Source: Deltaproteobacteria bacterium (GTDB lineage Bacteria > Myxococcota_A > UBA796 > SXON01). From it: a stretch of DNA of 44,428 nucleotides. The stretch covers positions 1 through 44,428 of the forward strand of contig BJHF01000054.1 in NCBI GenBank assembly GCA_014191855.1, in the 5' to 3' direction. This document shows, one piece after another, positions 33,040 through 41,068 of the stretch (within the stretch, counting starts at the first letter, position 1; every line of letters begins with the position of its first letter). The notes below the pieces were generated by a model, which saw only the letters and a program-made list of their open reading frames with translations, was not told the DNA's origin and did not search any database. Both the position numbers and the translations under genes were made by a program.

Positions 33040-34457
33040 TCCCGCTCTGGTTGCTCGGTTGTGATGTCCCGACGGACACATTGTTGATTCCAGACGATTC
33101 CGCGGTGCCACGCGACACCGCGGCGGAGGACACCCCCGAGCTCGAATGCACGGGGGACGTTGCCGCCGAAGTGAGCGCGACTGGTGTTGCGACTGCGCCA
33201 CGCCTGACCTGGACCACGGCCGAGGCCACGCTGAGCTGGGCCGCCTTCACGAACGGCGATGGACTCACCCGCACCACCCGCGCCGATCTGGTGGACACCA
33301 TGCACTCGAATGTCTTGCTCGGCATCCTGCCGGATGCCGCCTGGACCTACCAGATCATGGTGGACGACGGCGGGGGGGCCCGTTGCGTGGGGCAGGGCTC
33401 CGGGCTCAACGGACCCATGCCGGCCGGGGTTCCGGAAGTGACCGCCACGTCGACCCCGGGGCGCGCCAGCGGCCTCACGCTCGCGCCCGTGTTTCAGCTC
33501 GGCGCTGGCTCGGTGACCTGGCTGGCGATCTTCGATGAAGAAGGCCGGATTGTCTGGGCAGCCGAAGCGATCCCCGACTTTGGGGAGCCCAGCCTTGCCC
33601 TCGGCGCGGCGTTCGCCAAGGATGGCCAAGGCGTGTTGTTCAGCGCGCAGGCCGGGAGCGAGGACTCGGACGGCTCGATCAACCGCCTGGGCTTCGACGG
33701 CACCTTCGGCGTGGTTGCGACGATTCCGGGCCTTCACACGGACTTTGTTCAGATGGCGGACGGGAAGCTCGCGGCGTTGACCTGGGAGGTGCGCACCGTG
33801 AACGGAGATGACCTGCTCGGGGACCACGTCGTGATCGTAGAGCCAAACGGTACCCTCACCGACATCTGGAACTCCTTCGACGCGATGCCGTACATCCCCA
33901 GCGATGCCTTCCTTCCGGGGTTCTACGGCCCCGATCCTGAGGTGCTGGACTGGTCGCACGTGAACAGCATCTCGTGGAACGAAGCCAGCAACGACCTGTT
34001 CGTCACCGGCACTGGTTACGGCGCGGTCGCGCGGATCGACGCTTCGACGGGGGAAATGCGGTGGTTGTACGGCGAGGGCATCGGCGACTTCCCGGCGACG
34101 CCCGGGTTCAGCGTTGCGCCGCACTCGGCAGAGCTCCTGGCCGACGGGAGTGTATTGCTGTTCAATCGTGGTGATTACGTTTCCGACCCAGTGAACACCT
34201 GCTCGTGGGCCGCTGAGCTGATCGTAGACGAGGCTGCGCACACGATCGCCGAAGCGCGGCGTTGGGAGGGGGATACCTGCCTGCTCACCACGCTCCTGGG
34301 GTCGGCTCGGCGCCTCCCCGGGGACGTTACGCTCGTGGACTGGACGTCTGCGGGCCGCATGGACCAGTTCGCCGCCGACGGCACCTCCGTGTGGAGCGCC
34401 TCGCTGTTGGCCGGCCACTCGTTCGGCTACGCAGACTTCCTCGCTTCGGAGCCCTGA
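33036..34457 (+). CDS. Arylsulfotransferase-like lipoprotein, copy 2
   Basis: 473 residues from GTG 33036, overlapping the copy 1 stop as GTGA. The signal (M)IPLWLLGC has lipid Cys at residue 9 and no basic residue. The same motifs recur in order: GLHTDFVQM, LLGDHVVIVEPNG, DWSHVNSISWN, TGEMRWLYGE, APHSAELLADGSVLLFNRGD, LGSARRLPG and VDWTSAGRMDQ. The identity to copy 1 continues through the C-terminal GH(A/S)FGYADFL, so this is a tandem duplication. The N-terminal region (to about residue 130) is more divergent and carries a Thr/Asp-rich linker. The gene ends six bases from the convergent regulator gene. Coupling through overlapping codons makes equal expression likely. Confidence 0.83.
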   Translation: MIPLWLLGCDVPTDTLLIPDDSAVPRDTAAEDTPELECTGDVAAEVSATGVATAPRLTWTTAEATLSWAAFTNGDGLTRTTRADLVDTMHSNVLLGILPDAAWTYQIMVDDGGGARCVGQGSGLNGPMPAGVPEVTATSTPGRASGLTLAPVFQLGAGSVTWLAIFDEEGRIVWAAEAIPDFGEPSLALGAAFAKDGQGVLFSAQAGSEDSDGSINRLGFDGTFGVVATIPGLHTDFVQMADGKLAALTWEVRTVNGDDLLGDHVVIVEPNGTLTDIWNSFDAMPYIPSDAFLPGFYGPDPEVLDWSHVNSISWNEASNDLFVTGTGYGAVARIDASTGEMRWLYGEGIGDFPATPGFSVAPHSAELLADGSVLLFNRGDYVSDPVNTCSWAAELIVDEAAHTIAEARRWEGDTCLLTTLLGSARRLPGDVTLVDWTSAGRMDQFAADGTSVWSASLLAGHSFGYADFLASEP

Positions 34458-34463
34458 GGCCGA

Positions 34464-36768
34464 TCAGCTGATGTCGAAGCGGTAGACATTGTTCCCGACG
34501 AGCACGGCATCACCGGGCTCCAGCGACAATGCGGATTCGTCGGCGGGAACGAGGCGCCACGGGTGTGCGCCGGCCCGGATGAAGAGCGGGCGCAGTCCTC
34601 GACCGTCCGGCGGGCACACGATGTTGGTGATCCGAGCGCGTTCGCCGTCGTAAGTGAGCGTGGCCGATGCCGGGCCGAGCCGTACGCTCCGGGCTTCTCC
34701 GCGCGCGAGCCCCAGCGTGAACAGCGCGGCCACCAGGCGCTGCGTAACGTCGACCTCAAGGAATTGGGCACGAGGATCGGGGAGGATCGCGCCGGGCACG
34801 AACTGGAGCGGAACGTTGAAGTCGGGCTCCAGGTTGGTATCGCGACGGATGATCTCCACGCGGGCCTCGTGGATCGCATCTGTGGCCGACAGCTTGCTTT
34901 CGCCCACCGTGATCGACGCTTCGCCTTCCTGCATCAGCTCGATGCGGCCGCGTTTTCCGCCCACGGTGATCCGCGCGTAGTCGAGCGTGAGGAACGCCTG
35001 TTCGGGGTAGGCGCGCACCTCCGGCACCACGATGTCGCACTGGCGGTGGTTTCCGACCGTTCGATCGCCGCGTACCGACCAGCCGACCTGTACGAGGCAT
35101 GCCGCGCGGGAGAGCTCCACCTGACCGTCGGCGTCGTCTACGCACACCACCTCCTCGTCGGACGCAGGGGTGCTCCCGGTGGACGGAGCGGGCTCAGGTT
35201 CCGGACCTGGCACCGCGACGAGGGGCGCGGCGCGACCGCGCTGGAAGGGGAGGGCGCTTGAAACGCTCGGGGGATCGTCCGCCGCCATGGGCCCGCCGCC
35301 CCAAGAGGCGAGCAGCTCCCGATCGGCGCGCGAGAGGACGTCCTCCAGGCCCCCGGACGTGTCGGCCGCGCCAGCGCACAGCGTCACGTCATTCAGGCTG
35401 GCGTGCCGCAGGATGTTCGTGTGGAACTGCTCGCGGATCGCGGTGATCCGCTCGCGCGCGCTGTTCGTGTCGCAAGCCGGGAGCAGGCCGAGGAACACGT
35501 TGTCGCAAAGCTGGCCGACGATGTCGCTTTGGCGGAGGGTTTCTCGCATCGCGCGGGCGAGGATGCGCTGGGCAAGATCCAGGGCGTCCGCGCCACGGGT
35601 GAGCCGTAGCCGGATGGGGTTGTTCACTTCGAGGCGGATCACAGCGAGCGTGCTCTGCCCGCGGCCGGCTGTGGCGATCTCGCGCTCTGTGGCGCGGAGC
35701 AGCGCCGCGTGGGTCAGCACGCCGGTTGAGACATCCATCGCGCGGAGCTGGCGTTCGCGGCGCCCGCGCTCAAGGAGCATCAAAAGCCGCGAGCGCAGGA
35801 TGAACGTATCGGCGTCGCGTCGGAAGATGGCGTCCGCGTCTGCATATTGGGCGCGGGATTCGCCCTTCGCGTCTTCCACGAGCAGCGCGCAGGGCACGTT
35901 GCGGAAGTAGCTGTGGGTACGCAGCACGGCCACCAGATCCACGGCGGACACGCTGCGCAATCCGGAGGCGAGCAGGATCAGATCGGGCGGCGAGGCCTCG
36001 ACGGCGTGCATCATCGCGGCGGCGTCGTGCGCGGACGCCAAGAGCACGTCGTCACTCGCGAGCGTCATCGATAGCGCAGCGGCGCTCTCGCGATCGCTGT
36101 CCACCAGCAGCACGCGGAACGGGCCCCGCGCATCGCACGCGAGGCGCTGCCGAACGAGCGGGATGACCTGACGCATGTCGAGCGGGGCGTCGACATACCC
36201 GGCAGCCGCGAGACGGGCGGCGCGCACGCGATCGTCGAGAGCGTTCATCGGGCCGTAGGCGTAGAGCAGGGGGCCGCCGTTCTCGGTGCGCACCCGGCGC
36301 CAGGGTTCCAGGCCAACGAAGGGCAGAAACACCGCTTCGGCCTGGTGATGCCGGAGGTGCTCCATTGCGTCCGCGGGGGCCTTCCATGAGGTGGAGGGAA
36401 ACGGTGAGCCCCTCTACCTGCTCGCGAAGCCGAGCGTGCTCGTCGGCCGGGGCCACGACCACGAGGTTCGGGCGCAAGACGAGCGCGCCACCGTCGGGCA
36501 GCCGGCACTGTTGAAGCAGGCGCTCGATCGCCTCAAGCGAGTTTCCGTCCGTCGTGAGCGCCCGCACCGCCGCATCCGCGGTGCGCTCCATCGTTTCGAG
36601 CTGAAGCGACTGGGCTGCATTGCCGATGCGATGAAGGATCGCGCCGAGCGCCGCGCTGATATCGGAATCCGTGCGTGCTTCTCGCGAAAGCTCCAACGTT
36701 TCTCGGGCCTGCGCTCGCAGCAGATCCGCGAAGTTCGCCTTGGTGCGATCACTCGATCCAGGGGGCAT
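34464..36768 (-). CDS. Degenerate receiver-receiver-GGDEF-FHA-like regulator (apparent frameshift near 36375)
   Basis: The start ATG 36768 begins a helical region (to about residue 100) and the first strand of a receiver-like domain (NLVVVAPADEHARLREQ). This frame loses coding character near 36380. A second frame continues the same receiver (DAMEHLRHHQAEAVFLPFVG) to the stop at 34464, with its own ATG at 36365. Joining both gives about 765 residues: receiver 1 (about 100-210), receiver 2 (FRVLLVDSD, about 216-330), a GGDEF-like domain (DVSTGVLTHAALL, signature replaced by GQLCDNVF), and an FHA-like C-terminal region (RTVGNHRQCDIVVPEV). Both receivers lack the phospho-acceptor Asp (VFLPFVG and LILLASG). 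All catalytic features appear lost, so a scaffold role is more likely than signalling chemistry. The shift sits on a CCCCC run (36375-36379 on the plus strand as GGGGG). Confidence 0.72.
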
Positions 36769-36857
36769 CCACAACCTGTGAGGGTGCGATTCTATACGAA
36801 CCAGCCCGGAAAGGGTGACACGGCCGCCTCAAACGGACGAAGATCGCCGGCTTCCCT

Positions 36858-37892
36858 CTACTTCGGTGCGGCGATCTGTCGCAGTGTGACCACGCTCTGC
36901 TGACACTCCGGCATGAACTTCGGCACCGCACCGGGGATCGCGAGCGTGGCGCTGGTGAGCAGTTGGCCCGCGGTGAGCGGGGAAGGGCACGCGAAGGCCA
37001 CCAGTCGCGAGGGGCCCGCGCCTTCGGGCAGTTCGACCGAGGCTTCAATGCTCTGCGCGCCGGAAGTGAGCGCCAGCGGGGCGCTCGCGTCGATCCGGGG
37101 TGGCCAGATCGCGAAGGGCGGCCCCGATGGCGGGATTGCGATCAGCAGGGCATAGGCTGGTTTGCCGAGGCGGATCTTGAAGCCGAGCACATCACCAGGG
37201 CGGCCGGTGGTGCCATCGAGCAGGCGCTCCTTCTTCCCCTCGTTGGTGAGTCGGTGTACTTCGAGCACCACGCCGTCGGTCGGGGCGCCGGCGGGATTCT
37301 CGGGCGGCGGTACAGAGAAGAACTTCACGGCCAGGGTTGCGACGACGACCACGGCTGCCGGGAGCAACCACCGATACCGGCCAGGCGCGGGAGCTGGGGC
37401 GACGTGGGCCGCGCCAACCTCCGCGGCCGCCGCTGCTGTAGCCGACTTGATCGCGGATGGCGTTGCGCGGGGCGGGGGCGGCGGGAGCGGTGGGGGCTCG
37501 GGTGCGGAATCCGGGTTGACGCTGGGTGTACCGGCTTTCTTTGGCGGAGGGCGACCGACTTCGTGGGTCTCCGCGGGGCCGGTGCCGGGCGGGATGAACG
37601 GCAGCGAAGCGCGCGACGGCGTGGGTTGGGCCGGGGGCGCTCCCATCGTTGCGACCGCGCCGGAGGGCGCGGTGAGGCCGCGCGTGCTGCCCCGCACGTG
37701 GTCCAGCGATCGGAGGGCAGGCGCGGAGGCCGCGTAGACCTCGTGGGCTTCAACCACGCGCCGCCGGCAAAGCAGGCACCCGGAGACGTGCGCCTCAACG
37801 TCGTCGCGCTGGGAGAACCCGAGATCGCCCGTGATGAGCGCATCCACGTCCAGATCCAGCAGGTGGCCGTCCTTCGCTCAGCGATAGTTCAT
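36858..37892 (-). CDS. Zinc-finger-type (ZAS) anti-sigma factor with in-frame TGA at codon 5
   Basis: The frame reads ATG-AAC-TAT-CGC-TGA-GCG-AAG from 37892; ATG 37892 overlaps the sigma stop (ATGA). Without TGA 37880-37878 it would be MNYR-x-AKDGHLLDLDVDALITGDL, followed by VEAHVSGCLLC (HX3CX2C) and then a long Pro/Ala linker, a membrane helix (about 187-203, LLPAAVVVVATLAVKFF) and an outer domain of about 125 residues ending QIAAPK. The downstream start GTG 37847 would drop the first part of the zinc domain. In ZAS proteins this region begins with a Cys, exactly where TGA sits. Options are sequence error, nonsense mutation, or Sec insertion (unproven). It would bind and inhibit the upstream ECF sigma factor, releasing it on an envelope or redox signal. 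Confidence 0.72.
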
Positions 37893-38368
37893 GGCGAGCT
37901 GCCGAATTTGCGCAGATCAGCGAGGAGCTCCAGCCCGCGTTCCCGCTCCACCCCGATGAGCTCGGCGATCTGGCCGACCGTCATTCCGTCAATCTCGGCG
38001 TAGACCGCCACCTCCAGAAGCTCCGGGCTCAAGGCACGCCAATCGCGCTGCAGGCGCCGCACCAGCGGTTCGTCCGAGCCGCCTACAGCCTCCAGCCAGC
38101 TTCCCTCCCCGCGCACGGTGGCCAACAACGACTTCCGGCTGGGATTCTTCCGCAGTCGGCCCAGACAATGCTGCGTTGCCCTCCGGTACACGGCCGATGA
38201 CTCCCGCAGGGCCCCGTCGAGGCCGGACGGATCCCGCCCCAGCGCGGCGAATACCTCCTGAACGATGTCCTCCGGCTTGTCTTCGGCTCCGAAGAAGCGC
38301 CGCACCCGGCGCAGCACGAGCGCCGAGAAACGCTCATAGAGGGCTTCGATGTCTGGTGGTCCTTCCAC
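37889..38368 (-). CDS. ECF-type RNA polymerase sigma factor
   Basis: 159 residues from GTG 38368, chosen because it places the region 2 core LYERFSALVLRRVRRFF near residue 10; TTG 38404 is an alternative. Region 2 continues with EDIVQEVFAALGR (the DIVQEVF-type -10 recognition segment). Region 4 at about 110-155 has ALSPELLEVAVYAEIDGMTVGQIAELIG, the helix-turn-helix that reads -35 elements. Its stop overlaps the ATG of the anti-sigma gene, so both are made together as usual for ECF pairs. Region 4 ends ERGLELLADLRKFG. The signal and target promoters are unknown. The usual SR-LHRA end is replaced by RERGLELLADLR, so region 4 is slightly divergent. Confidence 0.83.
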   Translation of the reverse strand: MEGPPDIEALYERFSALVLRRVRRFFGAEDKPEDIVQEVFAALGRDPSGLDGALRESSAVYRRATQHCLGRLRKNPSRKSLLATVRGEGSWLEAVGGSDEPLVRRLQRDWRALSPELLEVAVYAEIDGMTVGQIAELIGVERERGLELLADLRKFGSSP

Positions 38369-38422
38369 GCCGAACGTCGGTAACCGATCGGTTGGCGATC
38401 GCAACGCGCCGTGTACGCCGGC

Positions 38423-38872
38423 CTAGTAGATTGCCTCCGAGCCGTCCACGAAGTTGGCGTTCTCAAGCTTCGTCGCCTCCACCTCGCACAGCACATCGTC
38501 GTTGTCGACATCGCTGTGGGCCACGATGGTGAAGTCTTCGTCGGTTGCGTCCGTAACCTCGTAGTTTCCTCGCACCATGCCGCTGGGCGACCACCCCATC
38601 GAGGTGAACTGCAGGGCCGAGGTGGGATCCCACTCTACGGCCACTTTGTCGAGGTCGCCATCGGGACGCGGCTGCAACGCGGCGTTGATGAACACGTCGT
38701 ACGCGCTGTCGTAGGCGAGTTCCGCCATTTTCAGTGAGGCCACGGTGCCCATCAGCTCGGCGCGCTTCGCGCGGTGCTGGGCCGACATGTAGTTGGGGAT
38801 GGCGATGGCTGCGAGCACCCCGATGATGGCGACCACGATCATCAGCTCGACGAGCGAGAATCGACGTCGCAT
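38423..38872 (-). CDS. Type IV pilin-like (prepilin) protein
   Basis: 149 residues from ATG 38872, with GGAGAG about ten bases upstream. The N-terminus is MRRRF-SLVELMIVVAIIGVLAAIAIPNYM: a basic leader, then the class III helix with the conserved Glu at +5 of FSLVE. The residue just before the cleavage point is Arg, not the nearly universal Gly. The C-terminal globular part is acidic, with two Cys (CEV near the end is one) and the tail ENANFVDGSEAIY. It may be a minor pilin or a pseudopilin for secretion or motility. The altered cleavage site could alter or prevent processing. It lies downstream of the gloB gene and upstream of the sigma/anti-sigma pair. Confidence 0.87.
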   Translation of the reverse strand: MRRRFSLVELMIVVAIIGVLAAIAIPNYMSAQHRAKRAELMGTVASLKMAELAYDSAYDVFINAALQPRPDGDLDKVAVEWDPTSALQFTSMGWSPSGMVRGNYEVTDATDEDFTIVAHSDVDNDDVLCEVEATKLENANFVDGSEAIY

Positions 38873-38951
38873 CCGAAAAGCTCTCCGGATGTGAGGTTAG
38901 CGTCGGGGGTAAGCCTTCGCAAGGCGCGGTATGGCGTTTTGTGGGGGAGGA

Positions 38952-38974
38952 TCGCCGGGGCTGGCTCCCGGCGA
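38952..38974 (-). terminator. Stem-loop downstream of the glyoxalase II gene
   Basis: TCGCCGGG (38952-38959) pairs perfectly with CCCGGCGA (38967-38974) around a seven-base loop. It lies about 30 bases after the gloB-like stop on the minus strand. No U-tract follows, so it may be a 3' end hairpin rather than an intrinsic terminator. The gap between the pilin and gloB holds no other gene. Confidence 0.35.
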
Positions 38975-39004
38975 AGCGGTGGAGCCGGGTGAGGGTGCGC
39001 CCGA

Positions 39005-39685
39005 TCAGAAGCGGTCGCGCCGCTCCCGTAGTTCGGAAAACGTCGCGAGCCCGGGTGCTCGTCCCACGGCGGCCGCCACGTCAGGATCGTCCGCGCGCAG
39101 GAACAGGTTCGTCATGCGTTCGGTGCGGAGCGCAATCGGTGGTGGGGCCGGCTCCCGATCCACCGGCAGGATCGCGGTGGAGAACTGCAGATTCCTGGCG
39201 GCGTAGTCGTGTCCAAACCACACGCGTGTGGTGGCGGGCAGGGCGCGCAGCCGCTGCAGGCTCGCCCACATCATCGAAGCGTCCCCCTCGAAGAGCCGCC
39301 CGCACCCCATCGCAAACAGGGTGTCGCCGACGAACACATCGCCTTCGCCATCCGGTAGGTAGAACGCCAGGGCATCGAGGGTGTGGCCAGGTACTGCGAG
39401 GATCGTGGCGCCTTCAAGCTGCTCGCCGTCCGCCAGCTCGTGCGTGAGCCCCGCGATCGGGCGCTTCCCGCTGCCATACACCCGAAGTCCCGGGAAACGC
39501 GCAATCAAGCCCGCAATCCCGCCCACATGATCGGGGTGGTGGTGGGTGCACCAGACGGCCCGCAACGGGGCTCCTTCCAGCGCGTCGAGAACGGGCGCCG
39601 CTTCGGACGGATCGACGACCACGCCGAGGTCGGGGAGCCAGTAGGCCTGGTTGTCGGTAAGGCACGGGATCCGAACCACGCGCAC
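39005..39685 (-). CDS. gloB: Glyoxalase II-like hydroxyacylglutathione hydrolase (metallo-beta-lactamase fold)
   Basis: 226 residues from GTG 39685, with GGAGG five bases upstream; GTG 39679 is close behind. The metal-site motif THHHPDH (His48, His50, Asp52, His53) is followed by AVPGHTLDALAF (His), GDTLFAMGCGRLFEG (bridging Asp) and WFGHDYAARNLQF (His and glutathione-contact region). This order and length match hydroxyacylglutathione hydrolases, which split S-D-lactoylglutathione to lactate and glutathione in methylglyoxal detoxification. It is read divergently from an aminotransferase gene across a 15-base inverted repeat. The substrate thiol in this organism is not shown by the sequence. 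Confidence 0.88.
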   Translation of the reverse strand: MRVVRIPCLTDNQAYWLPDLGVVVDPSEAAPVLDALEGAPLRAVWCTHHHPDHVGGIAGLIARFPGLRVYGSGKRPIAGLTHELADGEQLEGATILAVPGHTLDALAFYLPDGEGDVFVGDTLFAMGCGRLFEGDASMMWASLQRLRALPATTRVWFGHDYAARNLQFSTAILPVDREPAPPPIALRTERMTNLFLRADDPDVAAAVGRAPGLATFSELRERRDRF

Positions 39686-39712
39686 TGCGGCCTCCGGGGT
39701 GGCGGAACGACG

Positions 39713-39727
39713 GTCTATCCGATAGAC
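39713..39727. promoter_or_regulatory. Perfect inverted repeat between divergent gloB and aminotransferase genes
   Basis: GTCTATC (39713-39719), one C, then GATAGAC (39721-39727) is a perfect 7-1-7 repeat. It lies 23 bases before the aminotransferase GTG and 28 bases from the gloB-like start. It could be an operator for both genes or could hold their -10 elements on both strands. Confidence 0.5.
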
Positions 39728-39749
39728 GCCGCCCCTTCCCGGAGTCGTC

Positions 39750-41066
39750 GTGTCGCGCCGTCCAGTCTTGCGCACCGAGCTTCCGGGGCCGCTTGCCCGC
39801 GCCCTCATCGAGCGGAGCAACGCCGCGGTTTCCCCCAGCTACACCCGGGATCACCCGCTCGTCGCCGAGCGCGCCCTGGGCGTGTGGATCACCGATCCCG
39901 ACGGGAACGAGTTCCTCGATATGTCCGCCGGCATCGCCGTGACCAGCACCGGCCATTGCCATCCGCGCGTGGTGGCCGCGATCACGGAGCAAGCCGGTAA
40001 GCTCATCCACATGAGCGGAACCGACTTTTTCTACCCGGTGCAGGGCCGCCTCGCGGATCGCCTCGTGCAGATGCAGCCGGTGCGCGGCGACAAGTGCCGG
40101 GTGTACTTCGGGAACTCGGGTACGGAGGCCAACGAGGCCGCGCTGAAGCTCGCGCGGTTCGTCACCGGTCGCAAGCACTTCGTCGCCTTCTTCGATGCGT
40201 TCCACGGTCGCACGATGGGCGCGTTGTCCCTCACCGCGAGCAAGGCGCGCCAGCGGGAAGGCTTCGGCCCCTTCTTGCCGGTCACGCACACGATCTACCC
40301 CGACCCGTACCGGCACGGGCCGGATGCCACGAAGCTGGCGATCGACCACCTGAAGGAGCTGTTTCGTACCGTCTGTCCGGCAGGCGAGGTGGCGGCGATC
40401 TTCGTCGAGCCGATCCAGGGGGAAGGCGGGTACATCGTGCCCCCGGCCGACTTCCTGCCCGCGCTGCGCGAGCTGGCCGACGAGCACGGCATCTTGTTGT
40501 GCTTCGACGAGGTGCAATGCGGGATGGGGCGCACCGGGAAGATGTTCGCCTACGAGCACTTCGGTGTGAAACCGGACGTCATCAGCCTCGCCAAGGGCAT
40601 CGCGAGCGGGATGCCGCTCTCGGCGACGCTGGCCAGCGAAGAGATCATGAGCTGGAAGCCGGGTGCTCACGCGAGCACCTTCGGCGGCAACCCCATCTCG
40701 TGCGCGGCCGCTCACGCCACGCTCGACCTGCTCTCGGAGGGGCTGGTCGAGAATGCACACGTCGTCGGCGATGCGATGCAGGGGATGTTGCGCGACGCCG
40801 TGGGAAATCACCCGAACGTCGGCGATATCCGCGGCAAAGGCCTGATGATCGGCGTCGAATTGGTGCTCGATCGCGCCACGAAGGCTCGCGCAAATGACCT
40901 GCGCAACGACGTGGTGATGGACTGCTTCCATCGCTCCGGGATGGTCCTGCTCGGAGCCGGCCAGAACACGGTCCGCTTCTGCCCCGCGCTTACGCTCACG
41001 GAAGAGGAAGCCGCCACGGCGGTGGAGCTCTTTGCCCGGTCTCTGAACGCTCTCACCCAGGTGTAG
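39750..41066 (+). CDS. Class III aminotransferase (GABA/5-aminovalerate type)
   Basis: 438 residues from GTG 39750, preceded by CGGAG. This PLP enzyme shows all class III landmarks: GTEANEAALKLARF (cofactor phosphate site), FDAFHGRTMGAL, FVEPIQGEGGY, CFDEVQCGMGRTG (Asp that holds PLP) and the PLP lysine near residue 282 in SLAKGIASGM. HASTFGGNPISCAAA and GKGLMIGVELV follow. The family includes 4-aminobutyrate, 5-aminovalerate and acetylornithine aminotransferases. The glutaryl-CoA dehydrogenase gene starts two bases after its stop, which favours 5-aminovalerate, with glutarate semialdehyde as product; that substrate is inference from context. Confidence 0.88.
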   Translation: MSRRPVLRTELPGPLARALIERSNAAVSPSYTRDHPLVAERALGVWITDPDGNEFLDMSAGIAVTSTGHCHPRVVAAITEQAGKLIHMSGTDFFYPVQGRLADRLVQMQPVRGDKCRVYFGNSGTEANEAALKLARFVTGRKHFVAFFDAFHGRTMGALSLTASKARQREGFGPFLPVTHTIYPDPYRHGPDATKLAIDHLKELFRTVCPAGEVAAIFVEPIQGEGGYIVPPADFLPALRELADEHGILLCFDEVQCGMGRTGKMFAYEHFGVKPDVISLAKGIASGMPLSATLASEEIMSWKPGAHASTFGGNPISCAAAHATLDLLSEGLVENAHVVGDAMQGMLRDAVGNHPNVGDIRGKGLMIGVELVLDRATKARANDLRNDVVMDCFHRSGMVLLGAGQNTVRFCPALTLTEEEAATAVELFARSLNALTQV

Positions 41067-41068
41067 CC

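Noticed and set aside
37855..37880. SECIS element after the TGA of the anti-sigma gene
   Set aside because: Only CCAC/GTGG pairs around a 15-base loop are seen, too weak to claim selenocysteine insertion.
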